Below are positions 1 to 8,880 of a DNA stretch of 64,000 nt, one piece after another. The stretch's first letter is position 1. Each line of letters opens with the position of its first letter. The notes under the pieces were generated by a model that did not search any database, was not told the DNA's origin, and worked only from the letters and a program-made list of their open reading frames with translations. The stretch covers positions 4,038,886 through 4,102,885 of the forward strand of contig NC_019697.1 of the NCBI RefSeq assembly GCF_000317145.1. Direction: 5' to 3'. This DNA comes from Chamaesiphon minutus PCC 6605. GTDB lineage: Bacteria > Cyanobacteriota > Cyanobacteriia > Cyanobacteriales > Chamaesiphonaceae. Made by a program: the position numbers and the translations under genes.

Positions 1-308
1 TCTTGAACGATCGCTTCACAGCCTAATTCATTCACGATCGCCGTGGTTTGTCCGATGCCGCCACGATGGGTAATTGCCAACCAATTCACACCCCCACGCT
101 CGGCAATAAACTGTCGATGCAAATCGTGCCAAGCCGGAGCGTCAATTAAGATATTTCCAATCGGCGTTAAGACTAGATAAGCCGTACCACCTAATGTGTC
201 GCGATTGGGAGCAAAGGCAAAAATACCTGGTAGAATCTCTTTTGGCAGTTTATCGATCCCAGATTTAATTCCAAGTGTTGGCTGTGACAAATTTGATTCT
301 GGTTGCAT
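1..308 (-). CDS. MBL-fold metallo-hydrolase-like protein, 3' part outside the window
   Basis: An open frame starts at the ATG at 306-308 on the minus strand and runs off the left edge (about 102 residues visible). The translation (MQPESNLSQPTLGIKSG..., then FAFAPNRDTLGGTAYLV, ILIDAPAW and LAITHRGGIG) resembles the start of cyanobacterial metallo-beta-lactamase-fold proteins. The strand that normally carries THxHxDH reads THRGGIG, so the first zinc-ligand motif looks degenerate and hydrolase activity is doubtful. The remaining metal-binding motifs lie outside the window. The identification is from recalled family pattern and is moderate. Confidence 0.6.
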   Translation of the reverse strand, partial: MQPESNLSQPTLGIKSGIDKLPKEILPGIFAFAPNRDTLGGTAYLVLTPIGNILIDAPAWHDLHRQFIAERGGVNWLAITHRGGIGQTTAIVNELGCEAIVQ

Positions 309-454
309 AAACGTGCTTACTCAATAAGGGTATATATTTTAGCAATTTCTAGATCGACAAGTAACGTTATAGTAGCAGCCTAGATCCCGATCGCATTCGA
401 CACATTGATGGCCATAAATAGTTTCAGCTCGATCGATTACTTATAATTTTATAC

Positions 455-2008
455 ATGTGGTTGTCTTTCCTATTCATCTTAATCTTATCGGGCATTCTGA
501 CATACATTATTCTGCGGCAAACTGTTAGCAAGTTGACCGCAGTACCATTATGGATCTTGTGGGCGATATTAATGCTGCCGCCGCTGCTGACTGGAGCGAC
601 AGTCACTTGGAGCAAGCAAATCCCGCCTTTACCCGTAGCAATTGTCGTTTGCTCGATTTGCTGGTTGGTATATTGGCGACTACTAGATTGGGATCGAACC
701 AAACCACGCACATTGGCGAAGCCTCCCGATCCTAAAATTATTTGCGAAGCCACTAGCAGCGAGCATCCTGCCACCACTGGTACGATAGAGCCAGCATTGA
801 CAGCCTTGCCAGAGTCAGAGCCAAGCGAGGAAAATCGACCCATCAGACCGATCGAAGCCGAAGAAGAAGCGACGTTAAGAACTTGCTTTGCGTGGAATAT
901 CTTTTTTCTTGAAAAAATCGAATACCGTCCGCAAGCCGTATTGTGTCGCGGCAAATTACGTACCGATGCCGATAACGCCTATGCGACGATCGTCCGCAAC
1001 ATTACAGACTTATTTGGCGATCGCTTCTTTATTTTATTTCAGTACAGCTTATCGACGGGCAAACCGTTTTTCGCTCTCGTCCCGCGTCCAGAACATACCC
1101 AAATTACTCGATCTCGTCGCTACATTGATTATACGATCGCCCTATTGCTACTGTTGCTAACACTCGTACCTACGACCTATTTTGGGGCAGCCTTAGCTGG
1201 ATTGCCCAAGGGCGATTTCGGTCAGATTGTCAGAGCTGGATGGCCTTATGCGGCTAGTATTATTTTTATGTTAGGCATTCGCGACATTGGCCGATATCTG
1301 GTCGCGAAGTTTTACAAAATCGATTCTACTCTACCATACTTTATTCCACTACCTTTTCTGCCCGGTACTTACGGCTGCCTGGTGCAAATGCGATCGCCAA
1401 TTCCCGATCGCAAAGCAGTCTTCGATTTGGGCTTTATCGCTTCAATGTTAGGTTTGATTACATCGATTCCGCTCTTACTATGGGGACTGAGCCAATCTCA
1501 AACCGTCCCCCTCGATGTCAAATCGACCTTATTTAACTTCCACTCTTTCAATCCCCGCTTTTCGCTATTAATGACGCTGTTGAGTAAGTTAGCTTTAGGC
1601 AGTCGATTTGTCGCCGAACGCGCGATCGATTTAAATGGTGTCGCGATCGCTGCTTATATCAGTTTGCTAATTATTACGATCAATTTGATGCCGTTGCGCC
1701 GACTCGATGGCGGTTATATCGTTCATGCTATGTTCGGGCAAAAGCCAAGTGCGATCGTCTCGCAGCTCAGTAAAATCATTTTAGTAATTCTGGGCATTAT
1801 TCGATTGAGAGCTTCTGAAGCTGGTAATACCGATTTACTATTTCTGGCGATCGTGATTTCTCTAATTCCCGCGATCGACGAACCTGCACTCAATGATGTT
1901 TCCGATCTCAATAACTGGCGCGATGCTCTGGGTGTATTTATTTTAGGAATTTTAGTCTTGACGTTAATTCCAGTACCAGCAGTTTTAATGCAGTGGTTGG
2001 ATATTTAG
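455..2008 (+). CDS. Site-2 protease-like (M50/EGY-type) membrane protein lacking the HExxH motif
   Basis: 517-residue polytopic membrane protein. The N-terminus has two hydrophobic segments, then a hydrophilic region (about residues 90-215), then a multi-helix block. The block with YFIPLPFLPGTYGCLVQMRSPIPDR and the later MPLRRLDGGYIVHAMFG (Asp418) is diagnostic of cyanobacterial/plastid EGY-type site-2 proteases. In that family the zinc motif HELGHY stands just before the first block. Here the aligned residues 276-281 read RDIGRY, so both zinc histidines and the catalytic glutamate are replaced while the LDGG motif remains. It is therefore probably a catalytically inactive S2P homologue, comparable to plant EGY3, perhaps with a scaffold or regulatory role (inference). 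The TAG stop lies in the first unit of a TTTAGGC array. Confidence 0.85.
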   Translation: MWLSFLFILILSGILTYIILRQTVSKLTAVPLWILWAILMLPPLLTGATVTWSKQIPPLPVAIVVCSICWLVYWRLLDWDRTKPRTLAKPPDPKIICEATSSEHPATTGTIEPALTALPESEPSEENRPIRPIEAEEEATLRTCFAWNIFFLEKIEYRPQAVLCRGKLRTDADNAYATIVRNITDLFGDRFFILFQYSLSTGKPFFALVPRPEHTQITRSRRYIDYTIALLLLLLTLVPTTYFGAALAGLPKGDFGQIVRAGWPYAASIIFMLGIRDIGRYLVAKFYKIDSTLPYFIPLPFLPGTYGCLVQMRSPIPDRKAVFDLGFIASMLGLITSIPLLLWGLSQSQTVPLDVKSTLFNFHSFNPRFSLLMTLLSKLALGSRFVAERAIDLNGVAIAAYISLLIITINLMPLRRLDGGYIVHAMFGQKPSAIVSQLSKIILVILGIIRLRASEAGNTDLLFLAIVISLIPAIDEPALNDVSDLNNWRDALGVFILGILVLTLIPVPAVLMQWLDI

Positions 2009-2031
2009 GCTTTAGGCTTTAGGCTTTAGGC
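2004..2031 (+). repeat. Four tandem TTTAGGC heptamers overlapping a stop codon
   Basis: Four perfect TTTAGGC units. The first contains the TAG stop of the S2P-like gene. The same heptamer recurs near 49.6 kb and after ho1 at 53.55 kb. It is of the short tandem heptamer type known from cyanobacteria. Confidence 0.9.
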
Positions 2032-2626
2032 GTTAACGATCGAGTGCATCTGAATACGGTAGGCGCAAAGCGCAGGCTCCGCCAACGGTTAAACCAAACT
2101 TTGTGCTGGTAGTAGTCCGCGCAGACGGACTTTGCATCACTAGCAGCGACTTCAGTCGCTAGGTAACTGTTATCGATCGACTGGGGGACTCGATCGTCCT
2201 AATTTGCGGAAATTTGGACAATTGTCAAGAAATCATGACAATTACGATCTCCAAGATGGCGCAAAATCGTTAAACCCTGGAAATTGAGAGCGATCCCCCC
2301 TTGACCGATCTGGGTAAAATCTTGTTAGATAGTAAATATACCTAGTCAATCCACATCGCTAGCCACTTAAAGTTATAAATGCTCGAACAACTAGCGCATG
2401 TATCGATTGGGATCTTGTTAGAAAACGCAACTTAGTCACCTGCGATCGAGTCAATCACTCAGTCTGGCAGATATTAGAAATTTAATAAACAACTCGAACA
2501 TAGTTAGTCAATCTACTTAAAGTGGAAATAAAACTAACTTGCGATCGCTAGTTTTCTTAAAGTGACAACAAACGTGGATACAAATGCAACAAATTTGTCA
2601 TCTACACCTTATTCGGAGATCGGATC
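2032..2626. other. Intergenic region with small palindromes, no gene seen
   Basis: About 595 bases without a convincing ORF. It contains short hairpins of the kind scattered in cyanobacterial intergenic DNA: GTCCG-CGCAGA-CGGAC near 2117-2132 and AGCGACT-TC-AGTCGCT near 2143-2160. The last part is AT-rich with several TTAAAGTG-like repeats (about 2365, 2516 and 2559) and leads into a GGAG ribosome site at about 2615 before the GTG start of the next gene. A promoter for that gene is expected here but I could not pick a unique one. Confidence 0.5.
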
Positions 2627-3862
2627 GTGACGATAGACAACGCATTAGAAGAAATGACTCTCAGACAGCTACGTCGCGTAGCTAGTGTCTGTGGAGTGTC
2701 CCGTTATAGCAGGATGCGGAAATCCCAACTCCTGGAAGAAATTCAAAAAATTCAGAGTAAATCTACTCAAAGTCCATCTACAAAACTGGAGGCTCAATTA
2801 GAAGTGGAAGCAGGCAAATTTGAACTTGGCGTCGATGTCGATCTCACTGCTGAGGAACTAGCAGCCGTAGACGAAGGGTTGGGCGATCTGCCCGGCGGTT
2901 ATGGCGATAGTCGAATTGTCCTATTACCACGAGATCCGCAATGGGCTTATGCTTACTGGGATATCCCGATCGAGCATAAGAACGAACTGCGCTACCATGG
3001 CGGACAGCAATTAGCTCTACGGATCTATGATGTTACCGATATAAATTTGGAACACCAAAGTCCTCACAGCATCCAAGAATACCCGATCGATGAGATGGCT
3101 AGAGAATGGTACCTACCCATTCCCGTGAGCGATCGCTCTTACACGATCGACATCGGTTACCGTTGTGGCGACGGTCGTTGGTTGATATTAGCACGCTCGG
3201 CATCTGTGAATATTCCCCCTGTCTATCCTTCAGACTGGATTGAAGATATCTTCATCACCGTACCTTGGGAAGAACAACTCATCGGCAAGACTTTTGTCGA
3301 ACTCGTACCTCCTAGCCACAAAGCGGGCGATACCAGCACCTCTGGTACGACGAATGCCACTGGTGAGAATGCCATCTACGAGCGCATCTTTGGCATGGCA
3401 GATTCGGTCGAATCCTTGCGAATTGCTGGTTCCCTATATGGTTCCATGCAACAATCGCCGCTTGAATCACTCAGTTCCTTTGTCTTCCCCTCGGGTGCTG
3501 GCATGTGGGCACTACCTACCGCTTCTGGCGTGAATATGTCGGGTGTGGGTATGTCTGGTATCGGTATGGATGTCGGCGAGCGTCAGCGTCAGTTCTGGCT
3601 GATTGCCGATGCTGAATTAATCGTCTACGGTGCTACCGAACCCGATGCGACAGTATCGATCGGCGGACGCCAAATCAAGCTCAATCCCGATGGTACATTC
3701 CGCTTCCAAATGTCCTTCCAGGATGGCAATATAGACTATCCGATCGTGGCTGTCGCTAAAGATGGCGAACAACAACGCTCGGTCCATATGACATTCGATC
3801 GAGCAACTCCTTCGCGGAATACCAATACCAAGGAAGAAGCGGTTCCTGAAAAATGGTTCTAA
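2627..3862 (+). CDS. DUF4912 domain protein with N-terminal SAP/Rho-N-like helix-extended-loop-helix
   Basis: 411 residues from a GTG start preceded by GGAG at about 2615. Residues 1-45 (MTLRQLRRVASVCGVSRYSR, then KSQLLEEI) look like a Rho N-terminal/SAP-type nucleic-acid-binding fold. Residues about 100-215 (RIVLLPRDPQWAYAYWDIP through the WIEDIFITVPWE region) match DUF4912, common in cyanobacteria. A glycine/methionine-rich linker with GVGMSGIGM follows, then a C-terminal beta-rich domain (residues about 320-395). Function is unknown; DNA or RNA binding is only inferred from the N-terminus. A hairpin terminator follows at 3915-3955. Confidence 0.85.
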   Translation: MTIDNALEEMTLRQLRRVASVCGVSRYSRMRKSQLLEEIQKIQSKSTQSPSTKLEAQLEVEAGKFELGVDVDLTAEELAAVDEGLGDLPGGYGDSRIVLLPRDPQWAYAYWDIPIEHKNELRYHGGQQLALRIYDVTDINLEHQSPHSIQEYPIDEMAREWYLPIPVSDRSYTIDIGYRCGDGRWLILARSASVNIPPVYPSDWIEDIFITVPWEEQLIGKTFVELVPPSHKAGDTSTSGTTNATGENAIYERIFGMADSVESLRIAGSLYGSMQQSPLESLSSFVFPSGAGMWALPTASGVNMSGVGMSGIGMDVGERQRQFWLIADAELIVYGATEPDATVSIGGRQIKLNPDGTFRFQMSFQDGNIDYPIVAVAKDGEQQRSVHMTFDRATPSRNTNTKEEAVPEKWF

Positions 3863-3914
3863 TCGATCGACTTGGTAACTAACTTTCAGTAGCTCTTTAC
3901 CTAAATATATACAT

Positions 3915-3955
3915 AATCTCCACTAATCTCGATGGTTGGTGGGGATTATTTTGTT
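3915..3955 (+). terminator. Hairpin terminator after the DUF4912 gene
   Basis: AATCTCCACTAA (3915-3926) pairs, with two G-U pairs, with TTGGTGGGGATT (3936-3947), followed by ATTTTGTT. The ATG at 3932 lies in the loop, which argues against it as the start of the downstream ABC transporter. Confidence 0.6.
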
Positions 3956-3994
3956 AGGATCGATTTGTATGCTCGATCGCTTTCCCCAACCGAA

Positions 3995-5821
3995 ATGACT
4001 AATGTTACAGAATCTCGCAGTCGAATTATAAAATCGTCACCTCCAGATAATGATTGGCGATTGCTGTTGCGACTAGTGCCCTATGCTCGCCGTAGCGGTA
4101 AATTATTTCTGATATCATTTGGCTTGTTAATTCCATTAGCCATCTCTAATGCCATTCAGCCCTTAATTATCGGTCAGGCAATTTCTAAAATTAGAAATGA
4201 GAAAACCTGGGATTTTGTTAATAATTTATCGATGTTGGATGGGTTAAATTTACTTACATTACTACTGATGGCGACAGTAGTTGTGAGATTAATTTTAACA
4301 GCAATTCAAGGATATACAGTCCAACGGATCGGCCAAAAAATTACTGCCGATATTCGTAACGATTTATTCGATCGAGTCACTTCGTTAGCCGTGCGATTTT
4401 TCGATCGGACGCCTGTGGGTAAATTAATTACCCGACTGACTAACGATGTCGAAGCATTGGGTGATGTTTTTACCACGGGAGCGATTGGGATTATCAGCGA
4501 TCTCTTCTCGATCGTCGTAATGCTTTATTATATGTTTACGCTTCAGTGGCAAATCGCCGTGATGTTGTTAATCATGTTAGTGCCTGTCGGAGCAGTAGTC
4601 ATTTATTTTCAGCAAGAATATCGCAAAGCTAACTATCGCGGTAGAGAAGAGTTATCTCAACTCAATTCGATGGTGCAGGAAAATGTCGTCGGTATTAATG
4701 TCGTGCAATTATTTAGGCGCGAAAAATACAATGCTGAATTATTTCGGACGGTGCGCGATCGATATATTAGAGAAATCGATAAAACTAACTTTCACGATTC
4801 GGCTGTATCGGCAACATTAGAGTGGATTTCGCTCGTCGCGATCGCAGCGGTGTTGTGGCTGGGTGGCTTAATGGTGCTGAATAAAACTTTGGACTTTGGG
4901 ACGTTATCGGCATTTATTTTATATGCCCAAAGATTGTTTGAACCGCTGCGTCAGTTCGCGGAGAAATTTACAGCGATTCAATCGGGTTTTACGGCAGTAG
5001 AGCGCATCAACGATATTCTCGACGAACCGATCGAAATTCAAGATATCGCCGAAGCTCAAAGTTTGCACCTGACTCATGTCGATAGCGCGTCTCAGGGCGA
5101 AATTCGCTTCGAGCATGTGTGGTTTGCTTATAAAGATGATGAGTATGTCATTCGCGATCTGGATTTTACCATCAAGCCTGGTGAGAAGATTGCATTAGTC
5201 GGCCCGACTGGAGCGGGTAAAAGTTCGATCGTGCGGCTGCTATGCCGTTTGTACGAGCCAACTAGAGGACGGATTTTAATCGATGGGGTAGATATCAACC
5301 AAATTACTCAAGCCGAACTACGCCGCTATTTGGGCGTGATTTTACAAGACGGCTTTTTGTTTGCAGGTGATGTCAAAATGAATATTACCCTGGGCGAAGA
5401 GTATACTGAAGCCGAGATTCTTCAGGCGGCTCGATCGACTAATATCGATCGATTTATCGACCAATTACCTCAAGGCTATAATACGCAACTGCGCGAACGT
5501 GGCTCCAATCTCTCCGCCGGACAAAAACAGTTAATTGCCTTTGCCCGCTCGGTCATTCGCAATCCTCGGATTCTGGTACTAGATGAAGCTACAGCTAGTT
5601 TAGATGTCGGGACGGAAGTTCTAATTCAAGACGCACTCGATCGATTGATTGTCGATCGCACGGCAATTATTATTGCTCACCGTTTATCGACAATTCGCAA
5701 TGTCGATCGGATTTTTGTCCTCAAGCAAGGCACATTAATCGAATCAGGCTCTCATGAAGAATTGATCGATGGAGGTGGCTTGTATGCTAGCTTGTATCAG
5801 TTGCAAATGTTGGGGACTTAG
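3995..5821 (+). CDS. ABC exporter half-transporter (fused permease and ATPase)
   Basis: About 608 residues from the ATG at 3995. An in-frame ATG at 3932 would add 21 residues but sits inside the upstream terminator loop. The N-terminal half has six predicted membrane helices of the ABC type-1 exporter fold (MsbA/MdlB-like), including FFDRTPVGKLITRLTNDVEAL. The nucleotide-binding domain has Walker A GPTGAGKSS from about residue 403, signature NLSAGQKQL and Walker B ILVLDEATA, with the H-loop in IIIAHRLSTI. It should work as a homo- or heterodimer in the cytoplasmic membrane exporting a lipid, peptide or drug. The substrate cannot be inferred from the neighbours. Confidence 0.9.
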   Translation: MTNVTESRSRIIKSSPPDNDWRLLLRLVPYARRSGKLFLISFGLLIPLAISNAIQPLIIGQAISKIRNEKTWDFVNNLSMLDGLNLLTLLLMATVVVRLILTAIQGYTVQRIGQKITADIRNDLFDRVTSLAVRFFDRTPVGKLITRLTNDVEALGDVFTTGAIGIISDLFSIVVMLYYMFTLQWQIAVMLLIMLVPVGAVVIYFQQEYRKANYRGREELSQLNSMVQENVVGINVVQLFRREKYNAELFRTVRDRYIREIDKTNFHDSAVSATLEWISLVAIAAVLWLGGLMVLNKTLDFGTLSAFILYAQRLFEPLRQFAEKFTAIQSGFTAVERINDILDEPIEIQDIAEAQSLHLTHVDSASQGEIRFEHVWFAYKDDEYVIRDLDFTIKPGEKIALVGPTGAGKSSIVRLLCRLYEPTRGRILIDGVDINQITQAELRRYLGVILQDGFLFAGDVKMNITLGEEYTEAEILQAARSTNIDRFIDQLPQGYNTQLRERGSNLSAGQKQLIAFARSVIRNPRILVLDEATASLDVGTEVLIQDALDRLIVDRTAIIIAHRLSTIRNVDRIFVLKQGTLIESGSHEELIDGGGLYASLYQLQMLGT

Positions 5822-5958
5822 ATTAAGGGAAGAGTGGATAGTGAATAGTGCGATTTAACTTCTCCCGCTTTCCCAGTCTCCTCGTTACCCAGTCCACTCA
5901 TCCACCCGTTCACCCATGCGCCACTCTGCTCTCATCAAAAAATATTTCTTCAGAAAGA

Positions 5959-5987
5959 TTGACAAATCGAGATAGATGTATTATTGT
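5959..5987 (+). promoter_or_regulatory. Near-consensus sigma-70 promoter of an orphan small RNA
   Basis: TTGACA at 5959-5964, an exact 17-nt spacer, then TATTGT at 5982-5987. Predicted transcription start is about 5994-5995. No ORF starts downstream; a short hairpin and T-tract follow instead. Confidence 0.7.
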
Positions 5988-5994
5988 ATATGTA

Positions 5995-6057
5995 GTGTGA
6001 GGAGCGAATCAAGAAGAAGACCGAGACGAAACACGGCCAGTCGTCGGTCTTCTTTTT
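5995..6057 (+). ncRNA. Candidate orphan small RNA of about 63 nt with its own promoter and terminator
   Basis: The interval lies between two convergent genes and has a near-consensus promoter immediately upstream. The transcript would begin with GUGUGAGGAG (5995-6004) and end in a strong hairpin: AAGAAGACCGA (6014-6024) pairs perfectly with TCGGTCTTCTT (6044-6054), followed by more Ts. There is no start codon and no ORF. The 5' ten bases are the exact complement of 10 of the 11 bases in the invariant single-stranded core of the cyanobacterial small RNA Yfr1 (ACUCCUCACAC, from memory). The RNA could thus base-pair with Yfr1, or act as a Shine-Dalgarno-like decoy. Expression and function are inference. 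Confidence 0.6.
6014..6057 (+). terminator. Rho-independent terminator of the orphan RNA
   Basis: An 11-bp perfect stem (6014-6024 with 6044-6054), 19-nt loop and T-tract 6053-6057. It could also stop read-through from the upstream ABC transporter gene. Confidence 0.7.
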
Positions 6058-6094
6058 GGTTTTATATTTAGAACTTTAAATTGTTAGTCAGCCG

Positions 6095-6943
6095 TTAGAT
6101 AGATCGAGTGTTGAGAATAAATTTTTCAATGGTTGCGGCAACACCATCGGCTTCGATATCGGGAGCAACCCAGTCGGCGAGAGACTGAACATCACTAGGG
6201 GCATTCCCCATGGCGACACCAATGCCAGCATAACCGAGCATTTCGACATCATTATAGTTATCACCGATCGCCAGGACATTCTCGGCGGTAATATTTAGCA
6301 AACTGGTAGCCAGATAATCGATCGCGGCACCTTTGTTGGCACCAGAGTGAGTAGTTTCGAGGAAGATCGGCACGGAGGTAGTGACGTGCAAATCTGACGG
6401 GGCATAGCGTTGGCGCAGATCGACCAGTAAATCTTGAATTAGAGCCGTATCTTCGGACATCGCCAGAAGTTTAGTAGGACAATCGGTTAACAGCGTCCGC
6501 AAATCTTTGACTGCGGTGACTTCAATGCCACTGCGTCCGACATATAACTCAGTATCGGCGTTAATCTCGCGGACATATAAGCAATCGTCGCGATAGACAT
6601 GGACTGATAATCGATCGAGCAAGTCGGGCTGCTCGAAGTAATCGATTAATTCGCGAGCAATGGCAACGGGTACTGGATGGTGTCGATACCGCTTTCCCGT
6701 TGCCGGATCTTGAATCCACGCACCTTGGTAAGCAATCAGGGGCATGTCTGCGCCGATGTCATTATGAAACCGCATTGCAGATTTATACATTCTTCCAGTC
6801 GCAATCCCCACGCGGACGCCTTTGGCTTGAGCGGCTTGAATAGCTTGTTTGACTCTGGTACTCACCTGATTGGATTTTCCCGCGATCGTGCCATCAATAT
6901 CTAAGATTAGGAGTTTAATTTCGGCAGTACTTAATGATGACAT
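6095..6943 (-). CDS. Cof-type HAD superfamily hydrolase
   Basis: 282 residues. Motif I is LLILDIDGT with nucleophile Asp15 and general acid Asp17. Motif II is the T in IATGR. The C-terminal motif IV is GDNYNDVEML. A large C2-type cap lies between them, as in the Cof/YidA sugar-phosphate or nucleotide phosphatase subfamily. The enzyme is probably cytoplasmic and Mg-dependent; the substrate cannot be told. It is convergent with the ABC transporter gene across the small-RNA candidate. Confidence 0.85.
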   Translation of the reverse strand: MSSLSTAEIKLLILDIDGTIAGKSNQVSTRVKQAIQAAQAKGVRVGIATGRMYKSAMRFHNDIGADMPLIAYQGAWIQDPATGKRYRHHPVPVAIARELIDYFEQPDLLDRLSVHVYRDDCLYVREINADTELYVGRSGIEVTAVKDLRTLLTDCPTKLLAMSEDTALIQDLLVDLRQRYAPSDLHVTTSVPIFLETTHSGANKGAAIDYLATSLLNITAENVLAIGDNYNDVEMLGYAGIGVAMGNAPSDVQSLADWVAPDIEADGVAATIEKFILNTRSI

Positions 6944-7150
6944 GATGGTAATGTTGTGGATCTCAATCCCCAGTTAGGGTCTGATTTTCCATTCGATCGT
7001 ACCATCAATCTCATGACTAGTAGTTTAGGATGTGAATCTAGTTAGTATTTTGGCAAGGAGCGGGGGGACTGGGAGGAAAGTAGGGTGAAAACTCTCCACT
7101 ATCTAGGTTTCAGACTTTTCACGATCTTATAAATGTTTGCCCCAACCAAC

Positions 7151-8752
7151 TTAATTAACAATTAGCGGTAATATCAGACAATAACCGCAACCATCGCTCA
7201 GGGATTGAATTTTACCGCCATGGGATGCGGCGAGGGTATGACTTAAAGATAAACCCAGACTAATTCGTAGATCCCAACCGAGTTTGGTATCGGTAAGATC
7301 GTGACGATCGATCTCGATCGATTGGCTGGTATCGAAAGTAAGCTGTGCGGATAAATCGGCGTTGGGGAGGATCGCATTAGGATCGTCAGTGGCGATCTGA
7401 ATCTCGACGCCATCGGGCATGGTTGCGAACTGGATCGAGATGTGTCGATCGATGCCGCTAACGTGAATCAGGCTCAGGCAAAGATAATAGACGATCTGGC
7501 GGACTTTATCTTTATCTAGCAACCAGACGCGGATTGGTGGAGTTGCGCTCTCATCTGGCTGTGAGTTAGCTAGTGAGTAATTGTCAGCCAGATCGAGTTT
7601 AATTTGTTGCTGTTTCTTGGTAGCGATCGATTCGAGACTTTGGATGGCTAGTTGGCATAACATCTCTAGATCGACTGATTTGAGCGTGAGTTGGCGAGTT
7701 GTGGCGTCACATCCGCCTAGTTGTGAGATTTCATCGACGATCGTGACTAATTGGCGACCGCTATGATGGATGATGCCTAAATAATCTTTTTGCTTGCTAC
7801 TCAATGGGCCATAAATTTCTTGTTGTAAGACACTTGCCATACCGAGTACGGATGTCAGCGGCGTCCGCAGCTCTTGAGCTAGATGAGCGAGCAATTTAGA
7901 CTGAATTTGCGTTTGGGCTTGTGGCGGCTCTAAGCGACAATTGGCGGCTGTAGTGGGGATTAACTTACTAGCGCGTTTTTTGTCACTCAGGCAGCTTGCT
8001 GGGGCAGGCTGGGGCGCATTTTTGGCAACTTGGCTCTGATTGTGTTCTGTGGCGACAGCAGGATCGTCAAAACCGATTTTCGCTTGCTCGTGGAGATTGC
8101 CCAACCGCCGCTCTAGTTGCGCTTGACTCAATAATTTGCGCTCGAATTCACTGGCTACAAGGCGGCTGACTAGTTGCAGCAGCTCGATATCGCGATCGCT
8201 AAATTGGCGTGGTTTAAAATCTAAAATCGAGATCGTACCCAAGCAGTCGCGAGCGGCAGTAATAATCGGTACGCCGAGATAAGATTGTAGCTCGTGCCTC
8301 CGACACAGCGATGACTGCGACAATTGTGGGTGTTGTTGAAAATTGACGATGCTTAGGCTGAGTTGACTGGCAAAGATGCGATCGTGACAGTATTCTAATC
8401 CAGCTAATTCCGAGATCAAATTAGGTTTAGTAGGTAATATTAACCGCTCTAAGCCATAGACAGAGGCAATTCGATCGCCAGATCCGGCGATCGCTGTCAG
8501 GATCGCCACGGGTGCGTCGGTGAGGCGCGCCACCTGTGCGGTAGCTTCGGCAAAGATCGGCACCTGCGATTGCTCGATGCTTAATTCAGTAACGATCGGT
8601 GGAGACTGTAACGATCGAGATCTAGCTATCTGGCGATCTGGGTTTATATCTAGATCTTGTTCTGAATTGAGCATGGGACGATTGCCCGGAATGGGATGTG
8701 TGAGTTTATGACGATCGGATCGGGAAGATGTGTCTGTATCTAAAATTCCCAC
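7151..8752 (-). CDS. GAF-domain histidine-kinase-like protein with degenerate catalytic motifs
   Basis: 533 residues. After a polar N-terminus, a GAF domain spans about residues 55-210 (for example DAPVAILTAIAGSGDRIASVYGL, with SYLGVPI near the end). A HisKA-like helix follows: LLAHLAQELRTPLTSVLGMASVL. The canonical H-box reads HELRTPL; here the phospho-acceptor position is Gln293 (QELRTPL). The C-terminal ATPase-like region lacks a clear N-box asparagine and the DxGxG motif, and reads IQIATDDPNAILP where the G1 box should be. It is therefore probably a pseudokinase that may sense through GAF and act by protein-protein interaction (inference). It has no adjacent response regulator. Confidence 0.75.
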   Translation of the reverse strand: MGILDTDTSSRSDRHKLTHPIPGNRPMLNSEQDLDINPDRQIARSRSLQSPPIVTELSIEQSQVPIFAEATAQVARLTDAPVAILTAIAGSGDRIASVYGLERLILPTKPNLISELAGLEYCHDRIFASQLSLSIVNFQQHPQLSQSSLCRRHELQSYLGVPIITAARDCLGTISILDFKPRQFSDRDIELLQLVSRLVASEFERKLLSQAQLERRLGNLHEQAKIGFDDPAVATEHNQSQVAKNAPQPAPASCLSDKKRASKLIPTTAANCRLEPPQAQTQIQSKLLAHLAQELRTPLTSVLGMASVLQQEIYGPLSSKQKDYLGIIHHSGRQLVTIVDEISQLGGCDATTRQLTLKSVDLEMLCQLAIQSLESIATKKQQQIKLDLADNYSLANSQPDESATPPIRVWLLDKDKVRQIVYYLCLSLIHVSGIDRHISIQFATMPDGVEIQIATDDPNAILPNADLSAQLTFDTSQSIEIDRHDLTDTKLGWDLRISLGLSLSHTLAASHGGKIQSLSDGCGYCLILPLIVN

Positions 8753-8880
8753 ACAAACAGGCTAGAGCAACATTTTTGGTTAGATAGTTGGAATCCTCGA
8801 TCGGTGCTGGCGTAAAGATTTCCGGAACAATTGCTAAAGAGGATGTAGTAGTCTCTAAGATTACTTAATGGCAAAAGACT

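Noticed and set aside
2004..2031. Possible telomere-like or CRISPR repeats (TTTAGGC)
   Set aside because: Only 7-bp units, no spacers, internal position; a cyanobacterial heptamer array.
3932..3994. Upstream ATG for the ABC transporter
   Set aside because: It lies in the loop of a terminator hairpin and adds residues not typical of the family.
5995..6057. Yfr1 itself on the minus strand
   Set aside because: The minus strand does hold CTCCTCACAC, but no terminator hairpin follows, whereas the plus strand has a consensus promoter and terminator.
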